In this document: piece after piece, positions 47,201 to 59,800 of the stretch | How positions within the stretch are numbered: position 1 is the first letter of the stretch | How the letters are laid out: every line of letters starts with the position of its first letter | DNA from: Tanytarsus gracilentus | Taxonomy: Eukaryota; Arthropoda; Insecta; Diptera; Chironomidae | Direction of reading: 5' to 3' | DNA: 64,000 nt | Assembly (NCBI GenBank): GCA_038502055.1 | Contig: JAXRKN010000037.1 | Span: 744,001 to 808,000, forward strand | The notes under the pieces: generated by a model | The model's database searches: none | Told to the model about the DNA's origin: nothing | The model's input: the letters and a program-made list of their open reading frames with translations, nothing else | Position numbers and translations under genes: made by a program

Positions 47201-47840
47201 TGAAACCTCTAGTTTCAAACAGCCGCCGGTGGCCGGAAAAAAGTAAAAAATTATAATTTCATTCTCTCGCATACAAACGCAAAGTGTGAGAGATTTTTCG
47301 ACTGTGTGAAGAAAATCTCGAATTTTCACGATCGTTACATTTATTATAACTATCCGCTGCTGTTGTGTGTTTTCGAGTGTCTCGGAGATCAGCAGTGTGT
47401 TGGCGCGTTCGATCTCTAGTTTTCTTCGCAGAGCGCGCTCAGTAGATTTGGATGTCGTTTCGGTGTCGGGGTGCTTCATTCAGAAACTCCTCAGAAAAAA
47501 AAGAAAATCCTCTCACTGATTTTCTTCTAAAGTCATTTTAATCTACTTCGATCTCGTATATGAAAGTCATCAATTAAGTGACGACGAGAGTGAAAGTGAA
47601 AAATCCTTTTGAAGATTTTCATTAAGAAAAAAGTATTTTTTTTTCGATGATTAATGAAATGGAAAAGAAGTGACTTTGTTGAAGAAAAAAAATCAAATTT
47701 TTCATGGCCTGAAAGTAAAGAAGAAAAAATAAGAGAGGAAGAAATTTTTTCAAAGTGAAAAAGTGTGTGTCTGTCGTGAATTTTAGTGAAAAGAAAAGTT
47801 TTTATTCGAATAAATTTCATTCATCGAAATCGATTTCAAG
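47200..47840 (+). promoter_or_regulatory. Probable promoter region and 5' leader of the CAP gene
   Basis: Base composition becomes less A/T-rich from about 47200. No TATA box is seen; an initiator-like GCTCAGTAG lies at 47438-47446. The minus-strand frames in it are shadows. The leader would run about 400 nt to the ATG at 47841. Confidence 0.35.
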
Positions 47841-50800
47841 ATGACGTCATTGCAAGAGGGTTCGTTCATAGCCTTTAATCACCCTATGATCACTTGTGAT
47901 AATCATGTTAAATGTGTTTGAAACAAATTACAGCCGCCAACATGATCGAAGCGCCACCGACTCCACTACCGTTCAAGATCGCACCAAGATTCAAAGCGAC
48001 ATTTCCTGCAGGTATTTTCCTTTCGAAAAAAAAATTGCTTCTATTTTTAGAGTCCGATTCCTCTGAAACATAACGGCATTATTTATTTTTTCTTTAAATA
48101 CAAAGAAGAAAAATTCTATTTTGGTTTTTTTGTGCGAGAGGATCTCGAGTGAGTGAGTGAGATGCTGTGCGCGCTTCAATGAAAATTACCTGATCATCTT
48201 TCTCTCTCATTCACTCCACGCATATCTCATTCGTGTTTATTGCGAAAATAATTTCTTGATTCTTTCACAACCACCCTCTTGATCTGCTCGATGCGGCGAC
48301 GCTCATATGTGTCATCATCTGACTAAACGCCCATCTAATTACATACGCATAGATATTTTTTGGGTGGGATTTTAGTGACTTTTATTTCTTTGATTTTGGC
48401 ATTAATTTTGCCATTCTATAAATCAATCTTTTTACGCTTTGTGACTCATCATGAGCGCGTCGATATAATTTTCAATTTCATCCGTGAATTAATCAAATTT
48501 CAAGCTTTTGATGTGCTTTCTGCTCTACTCATTATTTGCATTTGACTCTGCAATAACGGATACGTTTCATCATCATCAACGACGTTCTCAATAGCAATAA
48601 AAATTACATTTCTAGTTTATTTTACACTTTTTGCGGTTAATTAAGATTTTTTTGAACTTTACTCGAGTTACTCACGGCAGCATTTTTTTCTTCACTCTCG
48701 TGGCTAATTTTTAATTTATTTACTTTGTATTTTCATCTTCTTTACTGCTCTCCTTTTTGAATAAATAAAATTTTCTTCTCTTTAACGATTTCTTTGGCGT
48801 TGCGTTGATGGTGGGCAGTGTATGAGTCACACAAATTGTCGTGTTACGCTAAAAATGGTTTTCTTAAATTAAATTTTTTATTTTAGACGATAGAAAAATA
48901 GTCGTATTAAATTACGTTTGTAGGACAGCTAGGTTGAAAGATTTAAAAGTTTTTCATCTCAAGAATGTCCATTTTCAAACCGAGAGAACCTTCCGAGAAA
49001 ATAAAAGGAGCTTTCATTCGAAAAAGTAAGAATGACAAGTTAGCAATTAAATATTCTAAGGATCTTACAACAGAATTTTTTGTGTTCTTTCAATTACAAA
49101 TTTTCAGAGGCTTTTTAAATAAATTCTAACAAAAGAAAATGTTCAAGATAAAGTTACCCATTCGTAAAAAAAGTCTTGGAGCTATTTATCTTCATTCGAA
49201 ACTTATTGAACATCAAGTTCACTTCCCACCATCTCGCATGTATAGAATTGAACCCAAAAGTTTTCGCTCATTTTCTCGCTCTCTATCATGAAATCTTTCC
49301 TTTCACGCAAAACTTTTCTTTTATCATCTCCCTTTCTCGCTAATTAAATTTTTCTCTCAGTCAGTTCCTGACGTAAATTAATGATATGACTTTTGAGTGG
49401 AATTTTGAAAGTCAAATGTAAAATGTCAAAAATTGTGAGGAGCATAGCTCAAGTACAATTTCTGCTGTTAATTACTGAAAGACGTCTAGAAATAGCTCAG
49501 TTGATTGTGAAAGAAGAAAATTGTTTCAAGCTTTGTGAGCTTCACATTTGAAATTCATAGAATATGATACATGCTCATAAATATTTCAAGACATCCTCCT
49601 TGTTTATGCGAGTGTTACAGCATGCATCTCTGTGACGACAAAAAGCCCTTTTAAAGCATGCTCAAGTTACTGCATTTATTATTTATTACCACAAATGTCT
49701 TGTTTCGAATTTTAAAGCAGTGAATTTTATTAAATTTTTGCAAAACTATTTTTTAATGAAATTTGAGCATGAAAATACTTGAAATTTTCACATCCATGAA
49801 AAATCTTGAATAAATATTTTAACCACAAAATATTTTATATTTAGCAAGAAACCATAAAAATGCATGCACCAGACACAGAGCAAATATTAAACTTATGAAT
49901 ATCTAATTGCAAGAAAATATGTTGCAACATCAAAATAGAATCTTTGCACAAAAGAATGGAAAACTGTCGCACGATGATGAATGCGAGTAAAATTTTAGAA
50001 TGGCGTTTAAATATTTGAAAGAGCACGACGAAAAATCGGATGGGGAACTCCAAAGATAACATCATAATTCATAAAAATGACGGTAGAGATGGAGAAAAAA
50101 AAGGTGGAGGGGAAATGATGAGCATTAAAAATAGCACGGGAGAAAAACAGAAGAAAATTTTGAATTCAACCTTGAGCTTACACAATTCTACACACTTATT
50201 TTGATTCCGAAATGCGATTTCCGACACTGGAATTTAAACGATAAATCTTGTTCATCATGGCATGCAAATTTAGTAAAATGAAAATCTCTTTATTTTTCTC
50301 TATTTTTTTTCGAGTTATGCTTGGAATTTAGAAATTTAAAATGACATTGAAATTTAGTGTCGCGCATAGATTTTCTTCTCTCTCTCAATAAATATTTTTT
50401 ATCTTTTGTTGATGTGTAATATTTTGCCTAGGAGAACATTTTCTGTCTGAACCATACACTGGGCATTATTAAACGGCAAACAATCTGCCTTCGGTGTTTA
50501 CAAACTCATGTCAAAAGATTTTCATTTAAAATTTGTGAATATTTTCTTTCTCACTCTAAAACATGCGTGGCCAACGCGAGAGTCAAAAACACATGTTCGT
50601 TTAGACGATCGAAATATTCAAATATATATTTCAGTCTCATAATGCTACACATTCGACTGACCCGCAACATCATATTCCATCTCACATAGTTAAAAGGAAA
50701 ATATTTTATTAATAGACACAAACTGCAATTTAAAATCGGAAATATTTTAAGTAAATTATTATTGCCTCTTTTTTTCGAGGCCCTCCGCGCTGTGCTATTG

Positions 50801-53800
50801 AGTGATTTAGACATAAACTTGTGACGTCAGCATGAAAACCCAAACATACATTCTATTTCATTCATAAATGCTTCAGCAAAAAGCTGATAACGCCATCTCA
50901 TGCCGATATGTGTGCGTGGCAAGGAATTCAATTTGTACACTCGACGTGTATGTCTGGAAAATATCAATTCGAAATGAGATTTTTATTTTACGCTAAAGTG
51001 CTCGTTTTCTTCTTCTTTCCTCTTCACTATCTCCACTGATGCTTCAAAGCAAACGCAATAGATTTTCATTTTATGATATCAAATAAAAATGATGATTATT
51101 GTGGAAATGGAAATTGAATCGTCAAAATGAGATTTTTTGTGGGGTTCTTTTCGCGTATCATGTGACTGTTGAATAATTTTTAAATCTCGCTAAAATTTTC
51201 ATTAGTGCTTCAATCTTCAATCGAGCAAGCAATTTTTTGCGGTTTTTCATCAAACTCTTAGTCAAGTGTATGTAACTCAATAAACTTCCAAGCTTGCTTT
51301 CATATAATTCAAATAAAAAAAAACTTTTATTCACTCTCCTAGAAGCAATAATTTCAATTTGCTGCCGTTCAAATGCAACCATAAAGCATCTCTAGTCAGT
51401 GTGTGTAGAGATAATATAATATTTTAGTGGTGGCAATAAATTTAGCGCAAACGTGAATGGAGTTTATGAGCGGTTAGCACCGAGGTCTTTATGTGTGCAC
51501 ACGAAATAATTGAAAATTTCGCCTCGCTCTTTTGGCAAATTTAATTGCACTTCCGACAATTTTTCCCAATTTGAGTCAGAAAGATTTTAGAAACTGTTAA
51601 TTACACTTCAACATCGTCATCAAGCCACGACCTCAGACTACTTTCATCACAGGTCATTAAACGTGTGCTGAAAGTGCAGAAAAGCGACGACGATGATATG
51701 AAAATGAAAAGTAAAGGAAAATTGAAATACATTAATGGTTGCGCCAACGTTGAAGAATATTTTTAGTTGTTAGCCTGTCTATTTTCGTAGCAGCCACAAT
51801 GATGGATGATTTTTAAATTAGAATCTCAAACTCTTTTCCGTCACCTGACGAGACATTAAAAAGAGCAAAAAATCGAGCGAGATTTATATTTGCAATTGAT
51901 TTATTTGCTTTGAGTCAATTTAGAGAATGAACTAAAAATATTAAAACGCTTTTAGTGTTCAATAAATTAAATTATTAAAGTCGAACAAAATTGCCTAAAT
52001 TTTGTTTAATTTATATTCAATTATAAATTGATAAAATAATTTTAACTCTGCCAATATAATGACATCTGGTCAAGTCATGCCATTAACAAATTTTGCTGTT
52101 ATCGAAAACGCTTTTGTGTGTTTGACTTGTGCATGAAAAACCTCAGACCAGAAGCTATATTCACATAAATTCGCTCTGTGTGTTCGTATGATGATGTTCA
52201 TTCATTTTAAAATCTATATTTGAGAAATTGATGGACTAATATTAGAAGTAGACAACTAATGATATTTGATACATCCAATTTATGGCCCTTTATAACATAA
52301 CCGCATCCACACAGATAGTGGAAACTAATTACATGAAAAATTTATGGGATTTTGAATGTTTACTTTATAAATGTCGAGTTTCAAATAAATTTGTCCGATT
52401 TTCACCTTTTGAAATTTATTCATTTTAAATGACATTTTGTTATTTCAATAAACAGGCATTTGGTCAGAACAAAATCGATCGCAAGACTCGCTAGAGAAAA
52501 AAACTAACTCACCACCGCCCCCGCCCGTTTGGACGCCAAAATCAGCACCACCATCACCGAGTCTCGAGAGGAAATTTCGACCGGTTCCTTTTGAATCTCC
52601 CACGCTAGCGCGTAAAAATTATAACATTATTCCATCTGGCAGTGTTGCGACAGCACCTTGGACGCAACCAGATTATCCCGATAAGCCTTATCAACCATCA
52701 ATCATAAAAAGCAGCAGTCTTAGTACAATCTCAGCACCCCGAATTCATCAGCAAAATCACAGTACTCTAAGAAAAGCACGAGGTATTATTCGTAATCGAT
52801 AAATCTTATTTTTTTATTCCACATTTATTGCTAAATTTTTTTTATAGCCGCAGAACATCTTAATGAGAAATTCGATAAGAGCCAATTTAAGCCGGCCTTG
52901 GTCTCAACAAATAAATCAATTACATTCAAATCATCACCAGCACCACTCACTCAAAGCAAATCAAATGAATTAGGTAAATTTACAGTAAAAGAGTTGAGAT
53001 AATGTATTTAATTAAAATTGTCCATTTTAGTTTACTCAATAAAGCAAAAGGATTTAAATAAAAGCGATACCAAAGACAACAGAATTAAAAACGATTCTAC
53101 AATCACTTCGACGACAACAACAACCTTTAATACATCAAAGAGGATGACAACAGAGAATAATTCGCCAAAGATAAATGTTGATGGCATTGGACCGACTACA
53201 CACGAAGGCATGCCAACATCACTTCGATCAGTAATTATAAGGCTATTTTTTTTGCAAATCAAACATGATTAATTTGTCGATTTTGCAGGAAGTTACAGAT
53301 AGCAGTCGTGACCAATGGTATAAAAAGATGTACAATACAATTCACAAAGCCAAAGATGATGGTGAGATGATTGTTACCAATTAACACACTTCCTCAGCAC
53401 AATTAATGACGTGTTAACACACCAAATTAATTGCGATTGATGTTTTTTCTTTTACATGTTTATCTGTTTTCTTCTTTTTGCTCCTTATCTCCTCCCTCAC
53501 CCTTTACGAAAAAAAATATAAACACCGAAACGACCGAAATTTGTCGACATCATCGTCACGCTGTCATAGACAATTATGTGACAGTCAAATATAAAACGAA
53601 ACGAGGTAGTGTTTTATTTTCTAATTCATCAAAAATTAATTTGGCACATTCAAATTTTACAATAAAACCTAATTAACATGAACAATCTTTTAACAAATCC
53701 AGAACTTTAAATTTAAATTGTCATCTTAACAAGGTTTTATTGTAGAACCGAGTAGAAAGTTTATTTTGTTACTAAAGAAATGCACAATGAGGAAAAAATA

Positions 53801-56800
53801 AAACTGTGCAGAAAAATATGTAAAATAGCTAAAATGTCTGTATGTGTCACATTATAACAACATGAAATAAGAAGAAAAACTTTTTTTCTTCTTCTTCTAT
53901 TCATGTCTCCATCTCACATGTTGATGAAAGATGTGTGTGACTGAAAAACTTCTTCTTTTGCTCGCTCCCCAGGTGTTCCATACAAGTCAAATGGCTATGC
54001 ATCTGAGCCTGACGGTGTCAATTATGACTCGGATTATGTAGTAAGCTATAGTGGCGGCGGGAGCTCGTTAAGGTATAGAACTTCATCCACAGGAAACCAA
54101 AGCGAAGAGAGGTGGGCAGGAAAAAGTTCTAAATCCATTCATGCGTGACTTAATACCATATTTTATTTATGTTTAAGATATGGTTCCATGGAGCAGCCCG
54201 TGAAGCCAAACGCTGGACAATACAAAGTTCAACCGGGTCGAATTGAACACTATACGCCAGGAAAGTCTTCCATTTCCGATAAAGAGGCTAAACAGGTAAA
54301 TAACAAAACTGCACTCGACTCTCTTTTGTTGTTTCGAGTTTCGATTTCCGATGAATCCCAGAGAGTGTCCATTGTACACTCTCTCTCTTGCTCTATCGAC
54401 CATCGAACATACCCAAAAAATATACATCAAAATATTAATTGATTGTTGGGTGATGGAAAACTTTATTCAATTCACTTTTCATTCGCAATTTATCCAAAAC
54501 CGTTTCGCTTAAATGAACTCTCAAATAATGACACACATGCGAATAATTGACTTTACATGTAGAATGTAGAAAATTGATATATACCAAAGATTAAAATCAT
54601 TTCTCATGCACAGCGAGCATATCAATCACCTATTAATTCCTACCTTTCACGTATGACGTAGATTTATCAATCGGTCTCATTTACTTTTGACTCGAAGTTC
54701 GAGTGGTTCGTAAATTTCGTAATCGAGATTTACAAGTCACTCACTTCTCATATTCTATCAAAACTCATCACTTCATTCATATGGATCAACTTACTAATCA
54801 ATGATCATGTTATCAACTATTTTTTTAGTGGTGGGATGATATAATGGAAATTTTCGATGGGGTAAAACTCTCTTTTTATTATTTTTCTTTTTTCATTTTT
54901 ACTAACAGCACAATCTCACACTTTATTAGTTGTCTCAAAGTTTTTCATTTTTTGCGTTCAATGTTGTAACACAACATGTACAGTGAAACGAGCCATTTAT
55001 CACAAGGAAAATGCAATTTCCTTCTACAGTGAAAGTTGAAGAATTTTAAACTTAAAAAGTCTTAAAGAAATAAAGTTTTAAAAAACTCATCTTTCACTGT
55101 GATGTTAAGTTGATGCACATTAACCAGTAGACTGCACAATAATAGAAAAGATTTTTAGCACTCGAGTACATACTCACTTTCAGTCACTTAAACTGACTTA
55201 CTCATGATACTTCTCTTTACACTTTAACATTATGAAATTGTTTTTTTTCTCTTCTCTTAACAATCCTCAAACCCCATCCACAAAATTAAACCATGCTTAA
55301 CACGATGATCCTCCAAAATCTTTTGCAACACATCGTTAACAATCCCTGTCTAACCTCGCATGATTTGAAGTGGCTTGATGAACATTCATCGAAACCTATT
55401 TGTGGTGTTAAATTAGCAAAAGAAATTGCGAAATTTGTAAGTCAATAAGGTCCATCATTTTAAACGCTTTGTTATGCTAAACATTTTATTTTTTATGGCA
55501 GGAAATTTTTTTCCGCATCTCTTCATCTTTTGTTGCCATTGAATTATATTTCCTCATGCATGTGTGAATCCGATACTTTTTTTTAGATTTTGTTTCGTTT
55601 CGGTTCATTGCTCATGTTGTTTTTCATTTTTCTTTTATAAAACGCCTTCCGGTTTATCTTTTTTTGGACTTGTGCAAACAAAAATGGGATCGTAAAATGC
55701 GTAATTTTTTAAATTAAATCAATGCGCATTTCACTTTTGAATCCCAAAGATCTGTAATTATTTTAGACTCACTTCATTACTCAATTATTTCTCTTTTTAG
55801 CATCTCGAGCAGCAGAAATTGGCAGCAAATTATACACAAGGAAATCTTTCGAGGTAACAATACATTTAAACTCGCTTTAGCAGTCTTTCAAAATTTTCCA
55901 TTTAGAGCACTAAAAGAGCAAGGATACCAAAGTGATTCGACGCTAGTCTTCAAAAAGCGCAGTGATGTAGAACAATTAAGTCCGGTCGAAGTAAAAGAGG
56001 CTTACAAGAGTTTTCAACATGGAGGAGAAGTGCCGTTGCATGGCTTCCGAAAGCATGCACCAGAGAGACAAAAAGGTGAGCAAAGTTAAAACAAACATCT
56101 CAAAAATTTCCTTTTCAACATTCACAACACGAAAATTTTCACACGCGAGTTTACAAAACAAAATTGCACTCAACATCCCTCAAGTACATAACAATAAATT
56201 TTTTTTTGTAATTATTTTTGTCAACTCAATATTTTTGCTGTTTTCTCTCGAGATTTTATTTGGATTAATTTTTTTTCAATATCAACCCTCACTTTTGGAT
56301 GCATTAAAAATTGAAAGAAGACAATGAAAATTTTACACATAGTGAATAGTGCAAATGTTTTCCTAACTCATTTTTCTGTAGCACATTTACAATTTTTTTG
56401 TGATTTTTCTTTTTGTGTTTATGGAATGCAAATATGCAATAGCGAGAAATTGTGCTAACTCAGGGCAAAGATGAGATAAATTTGCTAACCGACACCTTTT
56501 TCAGAGTGTGTGATTTATTTCAAAAAATCTAATTTTCTTTCTGTATGTGTATGAGGGTATGTGAGCGAGGTGAAATGCTCATAGCAGGGGTGATATAAAA
56601 TGTGTCTCTAACAATTACCACCAACTACAAAATACAGCACCAACAGCAAAGTAAGCAAACATCATCAACAGCAACGATGTGTTCAGCAAAATTTTGCATT
56701 AGCTGCAAAGAGAGAGCGCTCAGGTATAATGAAGCTCAGCACATATTCAGCAACGGCACCACAAATGAGAATGATGAAAAGTTACTAATGTGATAAAATT

Positions 56801-59800
56801 CTCCCTCCTCCTAATAAATCCTCCGTATAGATGGCGATGATTATGAAGATGACACATTGATGCAATATAAGCCCCGCAAGAAAGCACCATCACATGATGA
56901 GCGTGCAATCATAAACTCGGAAATTGTTTGCTATCCCATAACAAATATTTCGAGACCATTAGACATGTTTGGTCCATTTCCGAAAACCGTAAAGTCATTT
57001 GTGCCTGTCGTTCCGCCACAACCGCCCAATCGAAAATCCTCGAGGACTAATTCAACGCTGAAAATTGTCACGCACTTGCACAATAAATCGCCTCGTTCAA
57101 AGTCTTCGAATGCATCATGTAGCAAACATGACTCGATGAATGTGAAATTTTCGTCGACAAGCAAAAAATCATCAGAAGTCAGTCGCTCTCGGTCGGCTGG
57201 ACCCTCATACATATCGACATACATGTCGTCGTTATCGCGTAATGAGGATTCACAAAAATTAGCAAAGCGAATTTGTTATCGTGCCAACTCATCGAGTCCA
57301 ACGGCACACCGTCGATTGGTTCATGAGCGAAAAGCCAGTCAGAGTCCGGTCGCATTTGGACGTGGCCTTTCAAAGGAGAGAGCTTTTGCCGTTGAGAAGA
57401 AAAAAGTCGAAGAAAAATTGTCTAAAATCTCCAAGGATTTACATGTGAGCACAAGGATTCTTCGTAATCCGTCACTGAGATCACCGAATGAAGTCAAACA
57501 GGCCGTTCAAAATACCTTTAAGCCTATAGCTTATGTTAGAGACCCAAAACTTGCATCCCTCATGGTTAAAAAGTCACTTCAGAGTCAAGCTTATCAATCG
57601 ACCACTGCCACGTCCATGCGGAATTATGCCTCAAAAATAAACGAGCAAAAATCACTTAAAGTCACTGTCGCAATTTCATCACGTGGACGTGAAATTATGA
57701 GAACATCAACGGAGACACCGACGAGAAGTTTACGAAGTCATCCATCAAATGTCTCAACGCTCTCATCAAAATCAAGTACACTCACAAAAGCATCTGATAG
57801 CACCATCCTTCGAAATGGCAGCAGCAAATTGAAAGTGAACAAATCGAAAAATTCAATCATCACGAGTTCCAATAATAGCTTGGCACGAACCAACTCTACA
57901 TACTCTATCGACTCCAACTTATCAGTTTTGAAGAAGAAATCTTCATCGTCAGCAAAGAATGTTCCCATCACAATCACAAGTCAAAAATTGAAAAAATCGT
58001 CTTCGTCATCATCGCACAAGCGAGAAAAATCAAAAAGCTCATTTCAGGGTTCCACGTTGGATGATAATCGAAAAGCTTTGGAAGGTGTTGATGAAAATGC
58101 TCTACAATCGAATGAAGCGATGAAATCAAACACTTTCTTCCAACAGCTCTTTTTAAATGACAATCTTAAAAAATATGGAGCACCAATAAATCCCAACACT
58201 TCCGTTCTCGAGAAGGCTCGAATGTGGAATGCACTGGCATCTTATAAATCTGAGCCATCATTGCGACAACAGACACACTATCTTCATCAATCACGTCCAG
58301 TCTCACGTTCAAGATTCTTACAGAGAGCTTATGAAAAACGTAATGAGTCGGAATGTTATGCAATTTTTAACAACAGCACAAATGTGGGTGGTAGGGAAGT
58401 CCCACTAAAATCTGGTTTTGTTATGGAACAAATTTACAAATACGATTCACTTTATCAGCTCTCTGACGAAGATGAATTCGGAAATAGTAATCGCGGTCGT
58501 TCTCTTGATTTTTCATTGAGCTACCACGAGCGTAGCAACAGTGAGCCACCAAGCAAGACCGTAATGACGGAGGTAGTCCGTCCATATTCACCACTAATAA
58601 TTTATGGACGCAATAAATCAGTTGAGACGACAGCAGGAGAAAAACGTCAACGAAATTCGCGTTCTCCATCGTGCCGTCGCATTCAGAGCTTAAAGACAAA
58701 TAAATTGACGGAGTTGAGCTCATATCAGAAGGAAATTGTACGCGCACAAAGTGTGGGTCGAACTGACCGTGCGAAAGAGAGGCTGCAAAGTCAAAGTGAA
58801 GCCAATTTGTATCGCAGTAAATCGCTTAACATTCTAAACTTTGAAAGGCATTTGCCGATTTGTGGCCATAAGAGAAATGAGCGCTTCCGTGATTTACGCG
58901 ATTTTTATGCGTGCTTAGAGAGGGTCGGTCAGTTAGAACGTGCAACCTCTCACTCAGATTTGCGTCCACGTCTACGTAATGAGGAGATTATTGATTATGA
59001 TTTATGGCAGAAAGTTCGCGAGCATGAAAAGAACGAACGTGAATTGAATATCTTACTGAGGAAGTTGCGTGTGGAGCAACGTAATAATGATTTTCTCTTT
59101 CAACCTCACACGGCCGACGAAATCAGATGGAATGCAGAAAATGATTTTGGTCTTGTGACCAAGGAAAAGTCAGTTGAGAATTTAAAAGAACTTTTTCAAA
59201 CAACAGACGATGGAGGCACCGATGAAAATAGCGAGGCAAGTGGAAGAGGCAAAAAGAAGGCTAAAAAAATTAAAAAGAAAAAGGAACCGTTTGATGGAAC
59301 AAAGGACAACTATAAACCCCTATGGAGAGGCAGTTCAGTGCTTGATTTAGCATCTAACATGACTCAAAAATACAATAAAGTTAAAGCGGCAATTAAGAGC
59401 ACCCTGCCAAAAGGTAAAGAGGGTAAGCACGATAAAAACTTTGGTCTAAGTCGAAAGCTCTTGAGCACATTATCGAAAGATCAACTAAAGAAGATACGAA
59501 GTCAATTAACCGAAATTTATTCGTCGACAAATGACATGAAGACCGAAGGCGCTTCAAATATTGAACAATTCGTTGTTACTGTTCCATCCATTGAGTCTAA
59601 ACAAATGCCTCAAAACAACAAGCCCTTCCTGACCGTTAGAAGTCATTCAGAGCTCACAAAAGATCGCATTCAAGAGCCAACAGTTGACATTTCATCACTA
59701 AAGAATGTCTTTGAGAGTAAATCTTCATCGACGGTTGCCGCTAGCGAAATTTCTGAATCGGAAAAGCGTTCAATATCGCACACACTTTGTCAGGAGATTA

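Noticed and set aside
51600..51760. Stop-free stretch in CAP intron 2 (ending ...CANVEEYF)
   Set aside because: No ATG before the middle, no acceptor or donor of matching phase; most likely chance or a regulatory sequence.
56602..56793. Gln-rich ORF before the large CAP exon
   Set aside because: Its exon-like end (TCAG|GTATAA) has no acceptor with the required phase and a pyrimidine tract.
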